From: Actinoallomurus sp963799975
Lineage (GTDB): Bacteria; Actinomycetota; Actinomycetes; Streptosporangiales; Streptosporangiaceae
Assembly: GCA_963799975.1 (NCBI GenBank)
Contig: CAWCZF010000006.1
Span: 2,108,001 to 2,172,000 of the forward strand
Length of the DNA stretch: 64,000 nucleotides
Direction: 5' to 3'
Shown here piece after piece: positions 48,211 through 57,741 of this stretch. The stretch's first letter is position 1; each line of letters opens with the position of its first letter. Made by a program: the position numbers and the translations under genes. The notes under the pieces are model-generated. The model ran no database searches, was not told where the DNA came from, and was given only the letters and a program-made list of their open reading frames with translations.

Positions 48211-48954
48211 ATGCTCCGAGAATGGGACGCCGCCACGTACGACTCTCTCCCGCTGCCGCATCTGCGCTGGGGCAAGCGGCTGCTCGAGCGCTTCTCCTTC
48301 GCCGGGGACGAGACGGTCCTCGAGGCGGGCTGCGGCACCGGCCGCGACACCGAGGCGCTGCTCGCCGCGCTCCCCCGGGGCCGCGTCGTCGCCGTCGACG
48401 GATCGGCCCGCATGCTGGCACGGCTGCGCGAGCGGCTGGCGGGACGGCTCGACCGGGTCGAGGTGATCCAGGCCGACCTCACCGCGCCGCTGCCGGTCGC
48501 CGCGACGGCCGACGCGGCGTTCAGCGTGGCGACCTTCCACTGGATCGACGACCACGACACCCTGTTCGCCAACATCGCACGCGCGCTGCGGCCCGGGGCG
48601 CGGTTCGCCGCCGACTGCGGCGGCGCGGGCAACGTGGCCGCCGTACGCGCCGCGGTGAAGGACGTGCTCGGCGCGCCCGCGGACCGGTGGCACTTCGCCG
48701 GCGCCGAGGAGACCCGCGAGCGGCTCGAACGCGCCGGCTTCACCGGTGTCCAGGCCCGCCTGCGGCCCGGCCCGGCGCGGCTGGAGCCGGGCCCGCAGTT
48801 TCACCGCTACCTCGCGACCGTGGTCCTCGGCGCGCACCTCGACCAGGTCCTGCCCGCCGAGCACGAGGCGTTCGTCGCCGCGGTGGCCGGGCGGCTGGCC
48901 GAGCCGGTCGTGGACTACGTACGGCTGGAGTTCTCGGCGACGCGGGCCGGTTGA
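48211..48954 (+). CDS. SAM-dependent methyltransferase (trans-aconitate methyltransferase-like)
   Basis: A 247-residue class I methyltransferase. Motif I VLEAGCGTGRDTEAL, VVAVDGSARML (motif II) and the ATFHWIDDHDTLFANIARALRPG block closely resemble the Tam/trans-aconitate 2-methyltransferase group. The acceptor is unknown. ATG 48211 starts the conserved part. Convergent with the NmrA-like gene across a strong terminator. Confidence 0.87.
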   Translation: MLREWDAATYDSLPLPHLRWGKRLLERFSFAGDETVLEAGCGTGRDTEALLAALPRGRVVAVDGSARMLARLRERLAGRLDRVEVIQADLTAPLPVAATADAAFSVATFHWIDDHDTLFANIARALRPGARFAADCGGAGNVAAVRAAVKDVLGAPADRWHFAGAEETRERLERAGFTGVQARLRPGPARLEPGPQFHRYLATVVLGAHLDQVLPAEHEAFVAAVAGRLAEPVVDYVRLEFSATRAG

Positions 48955-48960
48955 CGGGCG

Positions 48961-48992
48961 CGGTCCCCGTACGGAGCGGCGTACGGGGACCG
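48961..48992. terminator. Bidirectional hairpin terminator
   Basis: A perfect 13-bp stem, CGGTCCCCGTACG / CGTACGGGGACCG, with a 6-base loop (GAGCGG) between convergent genes. Confidence 0.88.
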
Positions 48993-49003
48993 GCGATCCG
49001 CGC

Positions 49004-49840
49004 TCAGCTCCCCCAGACGCCGGTCGCGGCGGTCGCACGGGCGTAGTCGGCGAAGTCCCTGGGCTCGCGGCCCAGCGCGCGACGGACGCCGTCCTCCAGG
49101 TGGGCGTTGCGGCCGTCCAGCACCGTGGTGAACAGGTACATCAGCATCTCGGTGACCTCGGCCGGCACGCCGTGCCCGGCCATCGCGGCCGCGTAGTCGC
49201 GCGGGGCGACCCGCACGAAGCGGATGTCACGGCCCGCCGCCTTGGCGATCTCCGTGATCGCCTCGTCGAACGTCAGCAGGCGCGGGCCCGTCACCTCATA
49301 GACCTGGCCGTCGTGCCCCTCCTCGGTGAGCGCCGCGACCGCGACGTCGGCGATGTCCTCGGCGTCCACGAAGGGCTCGGGCACGTCGCCGACGGGGAGG
49401 GCCACCTCGCCGCCGAGGACGGAGTCGAGGAGGAAGTCCTCGCTGAAGTTCTGCGCGAACCAGCTCGACCGTACGATCGTCCACCGCGCGGCGGACTTCC
49501 ACACGATCTGCTCGCACGCCTGGGCCTCCGCCTCGCCGCGGCCCGACAGCAGGACGAGCCGGCCGACCCCGGCCTCCGCCGCCTGCTCGGTGAAGGCACG
49601 GATCGCCGCGGGCGCGGTCGGCGCCGCGAGGTCGGGATAGTAGGAGACGTACGCCGCCCCGGCGCCGCGCAGCGCGGCCGCCCACGTGTCCGGCCTCTCC
49701 CAGTCGAACGGCGGCTCACCGGTACGCGATCCGATCCGTACCGGCAGGCCGCGCGCCGTCAGCCGCTCCGCCACGCGGCGCCCGGTCTTGCCGGTGCCGC
49801 CGAGAACCAGTGTCGTCCTGTCCTGCGTGTCATCTGTCAT
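49004..49840 (-). CDS. NmrA-like NAD(P)H-binding protein
   Basis: A 278-residue Rossmann protein of the NmrA/atypical SDR group. The cofactor site is TTLVLGGTGKTGRRVAERL; the VSYYPDL, RLVLLSGRGEAEAQACE and WTIVRSSWFAQNFSED blocks match quinone-oxidoreductase-like/redox-sensing members. The YxxxK catalytic pair is absent, so a sensor or weak reductase role is likely. ATG 49840 is used. It is 70 bp downstream of the transhydrogenase gene on the same strand. Confidence 0.85.
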   Translation of the reverse strand: MTDDTQDRTTLVLGGTGKTGRRVAERLTARGLPVRIGSRTGEPPFDWERPDTWAAALRGAGAAYVSYYPDLAAPTAPAAIRAFTEQAAEAGVGRLVLLSGRGEAEAQACEQIVWKSAARWTIVRSSWFAQNFSEDFLLDSVLGGEVALPVGDVPEPFVDAEDIADVAVAALTEEGHDGQVYEVTGPRLLTFDEAITEIAKAAGRDIRFVRVAPRDYAAAMAGHGVPAEVTEMLMYLFTTVLDGRNAHLEDGVRRALGREPRDFADYARATAATGVWGS

Positions 49841-49909
49841 ACCGAACAGTCAAGTGCGGCGGCGCGCGGCGGGACATGGCCGAGAGGATCGATCGCATGT
49901 CCGTGCGTC

Positions 49910-51340
49910 TCAGTCGGACAGGGCGGCCACTTGGCGCATCTTGTTGATCGTGTCGAGCGCGGCGACCTTGTAGGACTCGGCGAGCGTCGGGTAGTTGAAG
50001 ACGGCGTCGACCAGGTAGTCGATCGTGCCGCCGCAGCCCATCACGGTCTGGCCGATGTGCACGAGCTCGGTCGCTCCGGTGCCGAAGACGTGCACGCCCA
50101 GCAGGCGGCGGTCCTCCGGGGAGACGAGCAGCTTCAGCATGCCGTACGAGTCGCCGATGATCTGCGCCGCGGGCCAGCTCCCGGTAGCGGGAGATGCCGA
50201 CCTCGAACGGGATGCGCTCGGCGGTCAGCTCGTCCTCCGTGCGGCCGACGAAGCTGATCTCCGGGATCGTGTAGATGCCGATCGGCTGGAGCCGCTGCAT
50301 CTCGTGCGCCGGCTCGCCGCAGGCGTGGTGGCCGGCCAGGCGGCCCTGTTCCATCGACGTCGCGGCCAGGGCCGGGAAGCCGATGACGTCGCCGACCGCG
50401 TAGATGTGCGGCACGCGCGGTGCGGAAGTACTCGTCGACCTCGATGCGGCCGCGCTGGTCGGCGCTGAAGGCCGGCCTGGCCCAGGTCGAGCTCGCCGGT
50501 GGCGCCCTGGCGGCCGGCCGAGTACATCACCGTGTCGGCGGGGATCTTCTTGCCGCTCTCCAGGATGGTCATCGCGCCGGTACGCGGCTCGGCCCGAACG
50601 ACGCGGCGCTCGACCGCCGCCACCGTCTCGCCGAACCGGAACGTCACCGCCAGGTCGCGCAGGTGGTACTTCAGCGCCTCGACGATCTCCAGGTCGCAGA
50701 ACTCCAGCATGCGCTCGCGCCGCTCGACCACCGTGACCTTGGTGCCGACGGCGGCGAACATGGAGGCGTACTCGATGCCGATGACCCCCGCGCCGACGAC
50801 GACCATCGTCTGCGGCACGTGGTCGAGGCTGATGATGCCGTCGGAGTCGATGATGGTCGTGTCGTCGAACTCGACCGTGTCCGGGCCGCGCCGGCGACGT
50901 GCCGGTGGCGATGATGATCTTGTCGGCGGTGAACTTGCTACTCGCGTCCGGTCAGCCGGGTCGCTCACCTCGATGGTGTGCGGGTCGGTGAAGCGGCCGG
51001 TGCCGTCGAGCACGGCCACGTGGTTGCGGGAGAGCTGGCTGCGGATGACGTCGATCTCCCGGCCCACCACGTGCTGGGTGCGGGCCGCGAGGTCGGCGAC
51101 GGTGATGTCCTCCTTGACCCGGTAGCTCTGGCCGTACAGCTCGCGCTGGTTCAGGCCGGTCAGGTAGAGCACCGCCTCGCGCAGGGTCTTGGACGGGATG
51201 GTGCCGGTGTTGATGCACACCCCGCCGATCATGTTCCGGCGCTCTACGATCGCGACGCGGCGGCCCAGCTTGGCCGCGGCGATCGCCGCCTTCTGTCCCC
51301 CAGGCCCGGAACCCAGGACAAGTACGTCGAAGTCGTACAC
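49910..51340 (-). CDS. sthA: Soluble pyridine nucleotide transhydrogenase, several frameshifts
   Basis: A ~475-residue FAD flavoprotein exchanging hydride between NADPH and NAD+. FAD site VLGSGPGGQKAAIAAAKLG, then GGVCINTGTIPSKTLREAV, where the second redox Cys of lipoamide dehydrogenase is Thr, the mark of SthA-type transhydrogenases. The NAD site is VVVGAGVIGIEYASMF; IYAVGDVIGFPALAATSMEQGR (FAD) and GVHVFGTGATELVHIGQ (dimer domain) follow. Frame changes at about 50940, 50895, 50475, 50425 and 50180. The final part to AALSD is intact. ATG 51340 is used. Confidence 0.87.
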
Positions 51341-51397
51341 ATGCCTAGTCTGTCGGGCACGGCGCGCCGGATCGCGGCCGGCGGCTGACGCCGTCGA

Positions 51398-52121
51398 TCA
51401 GACGGGAATCGTGAGCAGGGTCGCGCCGCGCTGGTCGCGCACCTCGAAACGTCGCAGGTCGGAGCGGCGCAGCGCGGTGCCGCCGTGCACCTGAAGGTGG
51501 TCGGGCGCGCCGGGCTCGCCGTACCCCGCGGGAGGCACGGCCCACTCGGTCACGACGTGCGCCGCTCCGGACTTGGAGAACGGCGATCGAGCTCGCAGGT
51601 CAGCGGGCCCTTGACGTGCGTGAGGTCCAGGGCGATGTGGGTGCCCCAGCCCTTGTTCTCCATCGCGACGATGCCCGAGACGCCCGTACTTGCGCGTCGG
51701 TGGCGCGCCGGGTCTGGCCCCAGGCGAGCAGGTCGCCGGGGACGTTGCCGTGGTCGTGCCCGGAGTAGGCGCCGTTTCCGGCGATGGTGGCGCCGACGGT
51801 GACGCCGCCGGCGAGCAGCGCGACGCCGGCGGCGAGCCCGAGGAGGGCGGTGCCGCGGCGCTGGCGGCGCGCGGCGATCCGGCGCCGGCGGAGCAGGAGG
51901 GCGAGGTCGTCCAGGTCGGCCGCCGGCCGGTGGCGGCATGTCCTCCGCGTCGCTCGTCACCGGGCCGACGCCGGCGAGGAGTCTCGCGCATGCCGGAGAA
52001 GCCGGCGAGCTCTCGCGCGCACTGGTCGCAGCCGGCCAGGTGGGCCTCGAAGGCCCGCCGGTCCGTCGTCTTCGAGCAGGCCGAGGGCATACGCCCCGAC
52101 GTCGGTGTGCTCGTCACCCAT
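51398..52121 (-). CDS. Zinc-finger anti-sigma factor, frameshifted
   Basis: A ~240-residue anti-sigma factor (RskA/ZAS type). It starts MGDEHTDVGAYALGLLED, followed by FEAHLAGCDQCARELAGFSG (the H-x3-C-x2-C zinc motif), one membrane helix (LLGLAAGVALLAGGVTVGATIAG) and an extracellular domain with SGIVAMENKGWGTHIALDL and SKSGAAHVVTEWAVPP. Frame changes near 52065, 51985, 51925, 51685 and 51580. It follows the sigma gene directly, as expected for a sigma/anti-sigma pair. Confidence 0.78.
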
Positions 52122-52139
52122 GCCCCCGTCGACCGTCGC

Positions 52140-52728
52140 TCATGCCGTCACCCCCTTCTCCTCCAGTACGACGCGCAGCGCGCGCATGGCGTAGTAGACG
52201 CGCGACTTGACCGTGCCGACGGGGATGCCCAGCGACCTCGGCCGCCTCGTTGACCGTACGGTCGCTCAGGATCGTCTCGTTGAGCACCTCGCGGTGCGCC
52301 GGGCGTCAGCTCCTTCAGCGCCTCGGTGACGACGATCGCGTGCAGCAGGGTCTCCATGCCGTCCGCGGTCGGCAGCGACTCCAGCGCGCCTCGCCGGCCT
52401 CGGGCGGCCGCGCGCCCTTGCGCCGCCGGTCGTCGATCACGATGCGGCGCGCGACCGTGGCCAGCCAGGGCAGCAGCGGACCCGGCCTCGGGATCGAGCT
52501 GGTCCATGCTCCGCCACGCGCGGATCATCGTCTCCTGCACGACGTCTTCGGCCCACTGCCGGTCGCCGCCGGTCTGGGCAGGACGAGACGGCGAGCAGCG
52601 GCCGGTGGTATTCGCGGTACAGCTCGGCGATGGCGAGTTCGCCGTCGGCGTCGGCGGTGCTTCACCGGGCGCAGACGCCGGATCAGGCCGCGCCTCTTCG
52701 TCTTGCCGCGGGATCCCGTGAATGCCAT
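52140..52728 (-). CDS. ECF sigma factor, frameshifted
   Basis: A ~195-residue extracytoplasmic-function sigma factor (SigK/SigL-like group). Region 2 has ELYREYHRPLL and QWAEDVVQETMIRAWR; the linker PWLATVARRIVIDD-RR is typical; region 4 reads TVNEAA, then SLGIPVGTVKSRVYYAMRALR. At least six one-base frame changes are needed (near 52665, 52580, 52485, 52395, 52305 and 52225). ATG 52728 gives MAFTGSRGK. The stop lies 18 bp before the anti-sigma start. The pair probably controls an envelope or redox stress response. Confidence 0.78.
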
Positions 52729-52949
52729 GGTGGGGAGGCTCCGGACGGTCGGGAAGGAGTGACCAACCATAGATCGGGTCGCGGCCGGACGCCGACACCC
52801 CGCCGGGATCCGAGTGGGCCGTCGCGTGCGTGAGGTCGGCCGAGCCCATGGTCTTTCCGTCGTCGTCGATTCATGCACGGGTACGGGCGGCGGGCCGGCC
52901 GACGGTTCAACGGATATGGAATCTCTTGAGTTTCCCGCCCTGCCGGGGG

Positions 52950-53621
52950 TCACAGCACCTTGCGCAGCCAGTGTTCCGCACCGGCGATGTGCACGGTCGC
53001 CCGCGCGCGTGCGAGGTCGGCCTGGCGGGCGCCAGGGCGTCGAGGATCGCGTGGTGCTCGTCCAGGGTGCGGCTGCAGCGCGCCCTCCTGGGTGAGGCCG
53101 CGCCAGATCCGCGCACTGACGGTCGGGCCGCAGAGCGCGTCGACGAGGGAGCACAGCACGGAGTTGCCGGCCGCCTCGGCGACGCGGCGGTGGAACTCCA
53201 GGTCGTTCTCGACCAGGTCCTCCACGGCGGAGGCGTCGCCGACCTCGGCGAGGTGGTCGCGCAGGGCGTCCACCGTCTCAAGGCCGATCCGCTGGGCCGC
53301 CAGCGCGGTCGCGGCGGGTTCGAGGATCCGCCTCACCTCGAAGAACTCCAGCACGGTCGCGTCGTGGCGCAGGTCGACGATGAAGCTCAGCCCGTCGAGC
53401 AGCGCGGCGGGCTCCAGGCTCGTGACGTACGTGCCGTCGCCCTGGCGCACGTCGAGGATCCGCACCAGGGACAGCGCACGTACGGCCTCGCGCAGGGAGT
53501 TGCGGGACAGGCCGAGCTGCGCGGCCAGGTCCGCCTCCTTCGGGAGCCGGTCGCCGGGCCGCAGCTCGCCGGAGACGATCATCGCCTTGATCCGCTCGAT
53601 CGCCTCGTCCGTGATCGGCAT
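52950..53621 (-). CDS. GntR/FadR-family regulator (FCD domain), frameshifts near the 3' end
   Basis: A ~223-residue FadR-type GntR regulator. The winged helix has ERIKAMIVSGELRPGDRLP and AAQLGLSRNSLREAVRAL; the FCD ligand domain has FFEVRRILEP (Asp/His metal region), DLEFHRRVAEAAGN and, after frame changes near 53075 and 53035, DEHHAILDALA and ARATVHIAGAEHWL. FCD proteins bind carboxylic acids such as acyl-CoA, gluconate or pyruvate. ATG 53621 is the natural start. Confidence 0.85.
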   Translation of the reverse strand: MPITDEAIERIKAMIVSGELRPGDRLPKEADLAAQLGLSRNSLREAVRALSLVRILDVRQGDGTYVTSLEPAALLDGLSFIVDLRHDATVLEFFEVRRILEPAATALAAQRIGLETVDALRDHLAEVGDASAVEDLVENDLEFHRRVAEAAGNSVLCSLVDALCGPTVSARIWRGLTQEGALQPHPGRAPRDPRRPGARQADLARARATVHIAGAEHWLRKVL

Positions 53622-53923
53622 GCCTGCCCTCCCTCAAGTCTCCTCATGTCAACACCCCCGGAGCGGCCCGCGTTCCCATGAGTGCCGTCCGGCCCCCGCC
53701 GTACACACCGGGACCGCCCTCGGTGACCGTCGCGGCGTGGCGGCCCGCACCCCCCTAATTGGGCGTTCGCTTGTGATGACCACCTGTTTTGGTAGAAACT
53801 GATCCACCACCAATACGCGTGGAATCGGACTAATGTGCCGGACGCCCTTCTCCACACGGAGCGCGCGGGGAACCAAGCACGAACGAGGGCCAGTTGCTGG
53901 GGGACGCAGGAGTCGGCCGGTCG

Positions 53924-55123
53924 ATGAACCGGGATGAGATCGACCGTACGCTGGAGCGCCTCAAGGGTGAACGCGAGCACATCACCCAGGTGCTGCTCGA
54001 TCTCGAGGCGCATCAGGGCTACCAGATGCTGAAGGGCACCCCCCTCAGCGGCGTCACCGAGCGTTACTGGGTCGACATCTCCGGCCGGATGACCACGCTG
54101 TGGAAGCTCCTCGACGCCCACGGGAAGGTCGTCGGCGCGGCCGAGGAGCTGCGCGCCCGGCACAACAAGCCCGGCCAGGCGCAGCTCGCCGAGCTCACCC
54201 GGCTGCTGACCGGCACCTCCGTCGAGCTGGTGGGCGAGAACGTCCCCCTCGAGCAGCGGACCCTGCTCGGCCCGACCGGCGAGTGGCTCACGCTCGCCGG
54301 GGTCGTGCAGCGGATGAACACCCTGTACGAGCAGACGACCGGCAAGGTCGCCTCGGTCGATGAGATCTGGTCGGCGCTGCTGACGCGCCTCGGCGAGGCC
54401 GAGGAGGCCGCGCGCGCCGTCGACGCGCTGCACACCGGCCTCGGCATCCGCGAGCCCGAGTTCGACCAGGTGATCCAGCGGCTCGACGCCGTACGCGAGG
54501 CGGTGCGGTCCGACCCGCTGTCGCTGGCCGAGGACGGCAAGGCCGACGTGAGCCGCATCGACGCGATCGGCGCGGAACTGGCCACCCTGCGCGGGCGACT
54601 CGAGGACGCGGTGCGCGTACGCGACGAGCACGACGCGCGCGTACGCGCCATCGAGGCCGCGATCGGGCAGGTCGAGGCCGCCGAGCACGAGGCGCTGGCG
54701 GCGCGGGACCGGGTCCTGGCCAAGATCGAGTCGCCGGCGCTGCCGGACCTGTCCGCGCGCTCGGTGGCGCTGCGCGACCGGCTCGCGGCGCTCGCCGGGC
54801 TCCGCGGCGAGGGCCGCTGGATGGAGCTGGCGACACGCGCCGCCGAGCTGGACCGCGCCACGGCCACGGCACTGGCGCAGGCGCGCGAGGCCGCCGGGCT
54901 GATCACCGGCCTGCTCGACCGGCGCGAGGAGCTGCGCGGGCGGCTCGGCGCCTACAAGGCCAAGGCGGGCCGTCTCGGCCTCGCCGAGGACACCGCGCTG
55001 ACCGACCTCTACCAGCAGGCGCAGGACCTGCTGTGGACGTCACCGTGCGACCTGCGACGGTCCACGAAGGCGCTGGCGGACTACCAGCGGGCGATCGCAT
55101 CGCGCGCGGAGGGGACGAGCTGA
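53924..55123 (+). CDS. Coiled-coil protein heading the PknG operon
   Basis: A 399-residue, highly charged, almost entirely helical protein with long coiled coils (DEIDRTLERLKGEREHI, ELATLRGRLEDAVRVRDEHD, RAAELDRATATALAQAREAAG). No membrane segment or enzymatic motif. It resembles the uncharacterised protein that precedes PknG-like kinases in several actinomycetes and may scaffold the complex or be a substrate. ATG 53924 (MNRDEID) is chosen; TTG 53894 would add 10 residues. Its stop overlaps the kinase start (TGATG), so it is coupled to pknG. Confidence 0.72.
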   Translation: MNRDEIDRTLERLKGEREHITQVLLDLEAHQGYQMLKGTPLSGVTERYWVDISGRMTTLWKLLDAHGKVVGAAEELRARHNKPGQAQLAELTRLLTGTSVELVGENVPLEQRTLLGPTGEWLTLAGVVQRMNTLYEQTTGKVASVDEIWSALLTRLGEAEEAARAVDALHTGLGIREPEFDQVIQRLDAVREAVRSDPLSLAEDGKADVSRIDAIGAELATLRGRLEDAVRVRDEHDARVRAIEAAIGQVEAAEHEALAARDRVLAKIESPALPDLSARSVALRDRLAALAGLRGEGRWMELATRAAELDRATATALAQAREAAGLITGLLDRREELRGRLGAYKAKAGRLGLAEDTALTDLYQQAQDLLWTSPCDLRRSTKALADYQRAIASRAEGTS

Positions 55124-57741
55124 TGATTCGGTGCACTCAGCCCGGTTGCGGGGGAACTGTCGAGGACGGTTACTGCGTCCTATGCGGTATGGCACCTGGA
55201 CCCGCGGCGTCGAGCGCCGCGCCGTCGAGCGTCCCGCCGGCGCGCTGCGCCCAGCCGGGCTGCGGCGGATCGATCGAGGACGGCTACTGCACCACCTGCG
55301 GCATGGCCCCGGCGGTGAGCGCGTCACCGGCGATCTCCGGTGCCGGATCGGGCGCCGCGGCGGGCCCGCCGAGCCCGGGCGGCCCGGTGAGCTGGGCCTC
55401 GGGCGCGCCGCCGAGCGGCCCGTCGGGCGGATCGGGCGGGTCGGGCGGCTCGTCGGGCCTGCCCTCGGTCCCGGGCGCGGGCAAGGCCGGCGTCGCGGAG
55501 CGCTGCGCCCAGCCGGGCTGCGGCGGGGTCATCGAGGACGGCTACTGCTCCACCTGCGGGATGCCGCCGGCCGCCCGCTCCGCCGCTCCGGCCGGCGGGA
55601 GCGTGCCCTCCGGCAGCGGCGGCACCAGCGGCATCGGGGCCGGCAGCAGCCGCTCCGGCCGCGTCTCGTCCGGCCGCAGCGTGCGCACCGGCTCCTCCCG
55701 CTCGCGGTCCTCCGGCCGCGGCATGCTCGGCATGGGCCTGGTCGAGGTGCCGCGCGTCCCGTACCGCGACCCCGCCTCGGCGATCAAGCAGAACCCCGAG
55801 GTCGCGGAGAACAAGCGCTTCTGCAGCGGCTGCGGCGAGCCGGTCGGCCGGTCCCGCGCCGGCCGCCCCGGCCGTACGGACGGCTTCTGCCCCCACTGCG
55901 GCGCCGGCTTCTCCTTCACCCCCAAGCTGGGCGCGGGCGACCTGGTCGGCGGGCAGTACGAGGTGCTGGGCTGCCTGGCGCACGGCGGGCTCGGCTGGAT
56001 CTACCTCGCGCGCGACCGCAACGTCAACGACCGGTGGGTGGTGCTCAAGGGCCTGCTCGACACCGGCGACGCCGACGCCCTAGCGGCGGCCGCGGCCGAG
56101 CGCGCGTTCCTCGCCGAGGTCGAGCACCCGAACATCGTCAAGATCTACAACTTCGTCCAGCACGGCGGCTCCGGCTACATCGTGATGGAGTACGTCGGCG
56201 GCAAGCCGCTGAAGGACGTCCTGCTCGAACGCCGCAAGGCGGGCGAGGAGTCGCTGCCGATCGGCCAGACCATCGCGTACGGGCTGGAGCTCCTGCGGGC
56301 GCTCGGCTACCTGCACGGGCTCGGGCTGCTCTACTGCGACCTCAAGCCGGACAACGCCATCCAGTCCGACGAGCAGCTCAAGCTCATCGACCTGGGCGGG
56401 GTGCGCCGCATCGAGGACGTGGACAGCGCGATCTACGGCACGATCGGTTACCAGGCGCCCGAGATCGCCGACCTCGGGCCCTCGATCAGCTCCGACATCT
56501 ACACCGTGGGGCGCACGCTCGCGGTGCTGAGCTTCCCGTTCAAGGGGTTCACCACCACCTACGTCGACAACCTGCCGCCGCGCGCCGAGGTGCCGCTGCT
56601 CCAGCGGTTCGAGTCCTATGACCGGCTGCTGCGCCGCGCTACGCACATCGACCCCGAGGCGCGCTTCGCCGACGCGAGCGACATGGCCGACCAGCTCACC
56701 GGCGTGCTGCGCGAGGCGCTGTCGGCCGAGGACGGCCGGGCGCGGCCCGGCCCGTCGTCGCTGTTCGGCATGGAGTTGCAGGCGATCGGCACCGAGGTCG
56801 CGCCCGGATCGGGCGCGGCGTCGGGCTCGGTGCTCGGCGCGCCCGAGCCGTCCGAGGTCGCGGCCGCGCTGCCGGCGCCGCTCGTGGACGGCGCGGATCC
56901 GTCCGCCGGGTTCCTCGCGGGCCTGACCACCGCCGAGCCGGAGCACCTCCTGGCCGCGTTGCAGGCGGCGCCGCACCCGTCGCCGGAGGTACGCCTGCGG
57001 CTGGTGCGCGTACGCGTCGTGCTCGGCGACATCGGCGAGGCGCACCGGCTGCTCGACGAGCTGGCCGCGGACCGCCCCGACGACTGGCGGATCCTGTGGT
57101 ACCGCGCGGTCGCGGTGCTGGCGTCGGGCAACGTCGGCCAGGCGGAGGGGTTGTTCGACGAGCTGTACTCCCTGCTGCCGGGCGAGGCGCCGCCCAAGCT
57201 GGCCCTGGCGTACTGCCGCGGGCACCGGGGCGACCACGCCGGCGCCGCCGACCTGTACGAGCGCGTCTGGCGCACCGACAACGGCTACATCAGCGCCGCC
57301 TTCGGGCTGGCACGCGCGCGGCTCGCGGCCGGCGACCGCGCCGCCGCCGTACGCGTGCTCGACTCGGTGCCTAACATCTCCAGCCACCACGTCGCCGCGC
57401 AGATCGCCGCGGTGGCGACGGCGATACGCGGGCGCAGCCCGGCCGAGCTGTCCGAGCCGGACCTGCTCGGCGCGGGCGGACGGCTCTCGATGCTCAAGCT
57501 CGACGGCGAGCGCCGCGGCCGCCTCGTCGCCGAGGTACTGGAGACCGCCCTCACCTGGACGCGCGCGTCCGGAGCGCGGTCGCCGCGCGCGACGATCTTC
57601 GACACTCCGCTGACCGAGCGCGGCCTGCGCAGCCGCCTCGAGGAGACCTACCGCGGGCTGGCACGGCTCGCCGACACCCCCGCGGAGCGGCACGCCCTGA
57701 TCGTACGGGCGAACGCGGCGCGGCCGAGGACGCTGATCTGA
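55123..57741 (+). CDS. pknG: PknG-type serine/threonine protein kinase with four zinc ribbons
   Basis: An 872-residue soluble kinase. Residues ~1-25, 42-66 and 128-152 are three near-identical zinc ribbons (C-x4-C-GG...EDGYC-x2-CGM), followed by a Gly/Ser-rich linker and a fourth, rubredoxin-like ribbon (FCSGCGEP...FCPHCGAGF). The kinase domain has GGQYEVLGCLAHGGLGWIYLA, VVLKGL (Lys), LYCDLKPDN (catalytic loop with CD instead of RD, as in PknG), LIDLGGVRR and GTIGYQAPE. The C-terminal ~300 residues are TPR-like. In mycobacteria PknG phosphorylates the FHA protein GarA in response to GlnH/GlnX, and both partners' homologues lie downstream. Frames are intact. Confidence 0.93.
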   Translation: MIRCTQPGCGGTVEDGYCVLCGMAPGPAASSAAPSSVPPARCAQPGCGGSIEDGYCTTCGMAPAVSASPAISGAGSGAAAGPPSPGGPVSWASGAPPSGPSGGSGGSGGSSGLPSVPGAGKAGVAERCAQPGCGGVIEDGYCSTCGMPPAARSAAPAGGSVPSGSGGTSGIGAGSSRSGRVSSGRSVRTGSSRSRSSGRGMLGMGLVEVPRVPYRDPASAIKQNPEVAENKRFCSGCGEPVGRSRAGRPGRTDGFCPHCGAGFSFTPKLGAGDLVGGQYEVLGCLAHGGLGWIYLARDRNVNDRWVVLKGLLDTGDADALAAAAAERAFLAEVEHPNIVKIYNFVQHGGSGYIVMEYVGGKPLKDVLLERRKAGEESLPIGQTIAYGLELLRALGYLHGLGLLYCDLKPDNAIQSDEQLKLIDLGGVRRIEDVDSAIYGTIGYQAPEIADLGPSISSDIYTVGRTLAVLSFPFKGFTTTYVDNLPPRAEVPLLQRFESYDRLLRRATHIDPEARFADASDMADQLTGVLREALSAEDGRARPGPSSLFGMELQAIGTEVAPGSGAASGSVLGAPEPSEVAAALPAPLVDGADPSAGFLAGLTTAEPEHLLAALQAAPHPSPEVRLRLVRVRVVLGDIGEAHRLLDELAADRPDDWRILWYRAVAVLASGNVGQAEGLFDELYSLLPGEAPPKLALAYCRGHRGDHAGAADLYERVWRTDNGYISAAFGLARARLAAGDRAAAVRVLDSVPNISSHHVAAQIAAVATAIRGRSPAELSEPDLLGAGGRLSMLKLDGERRGRLVAEVLETALTWTRASGARSPRATIFDTPLTERGLRSRLEETYRGLARLADTPAERHALIVRANAARPRTLI

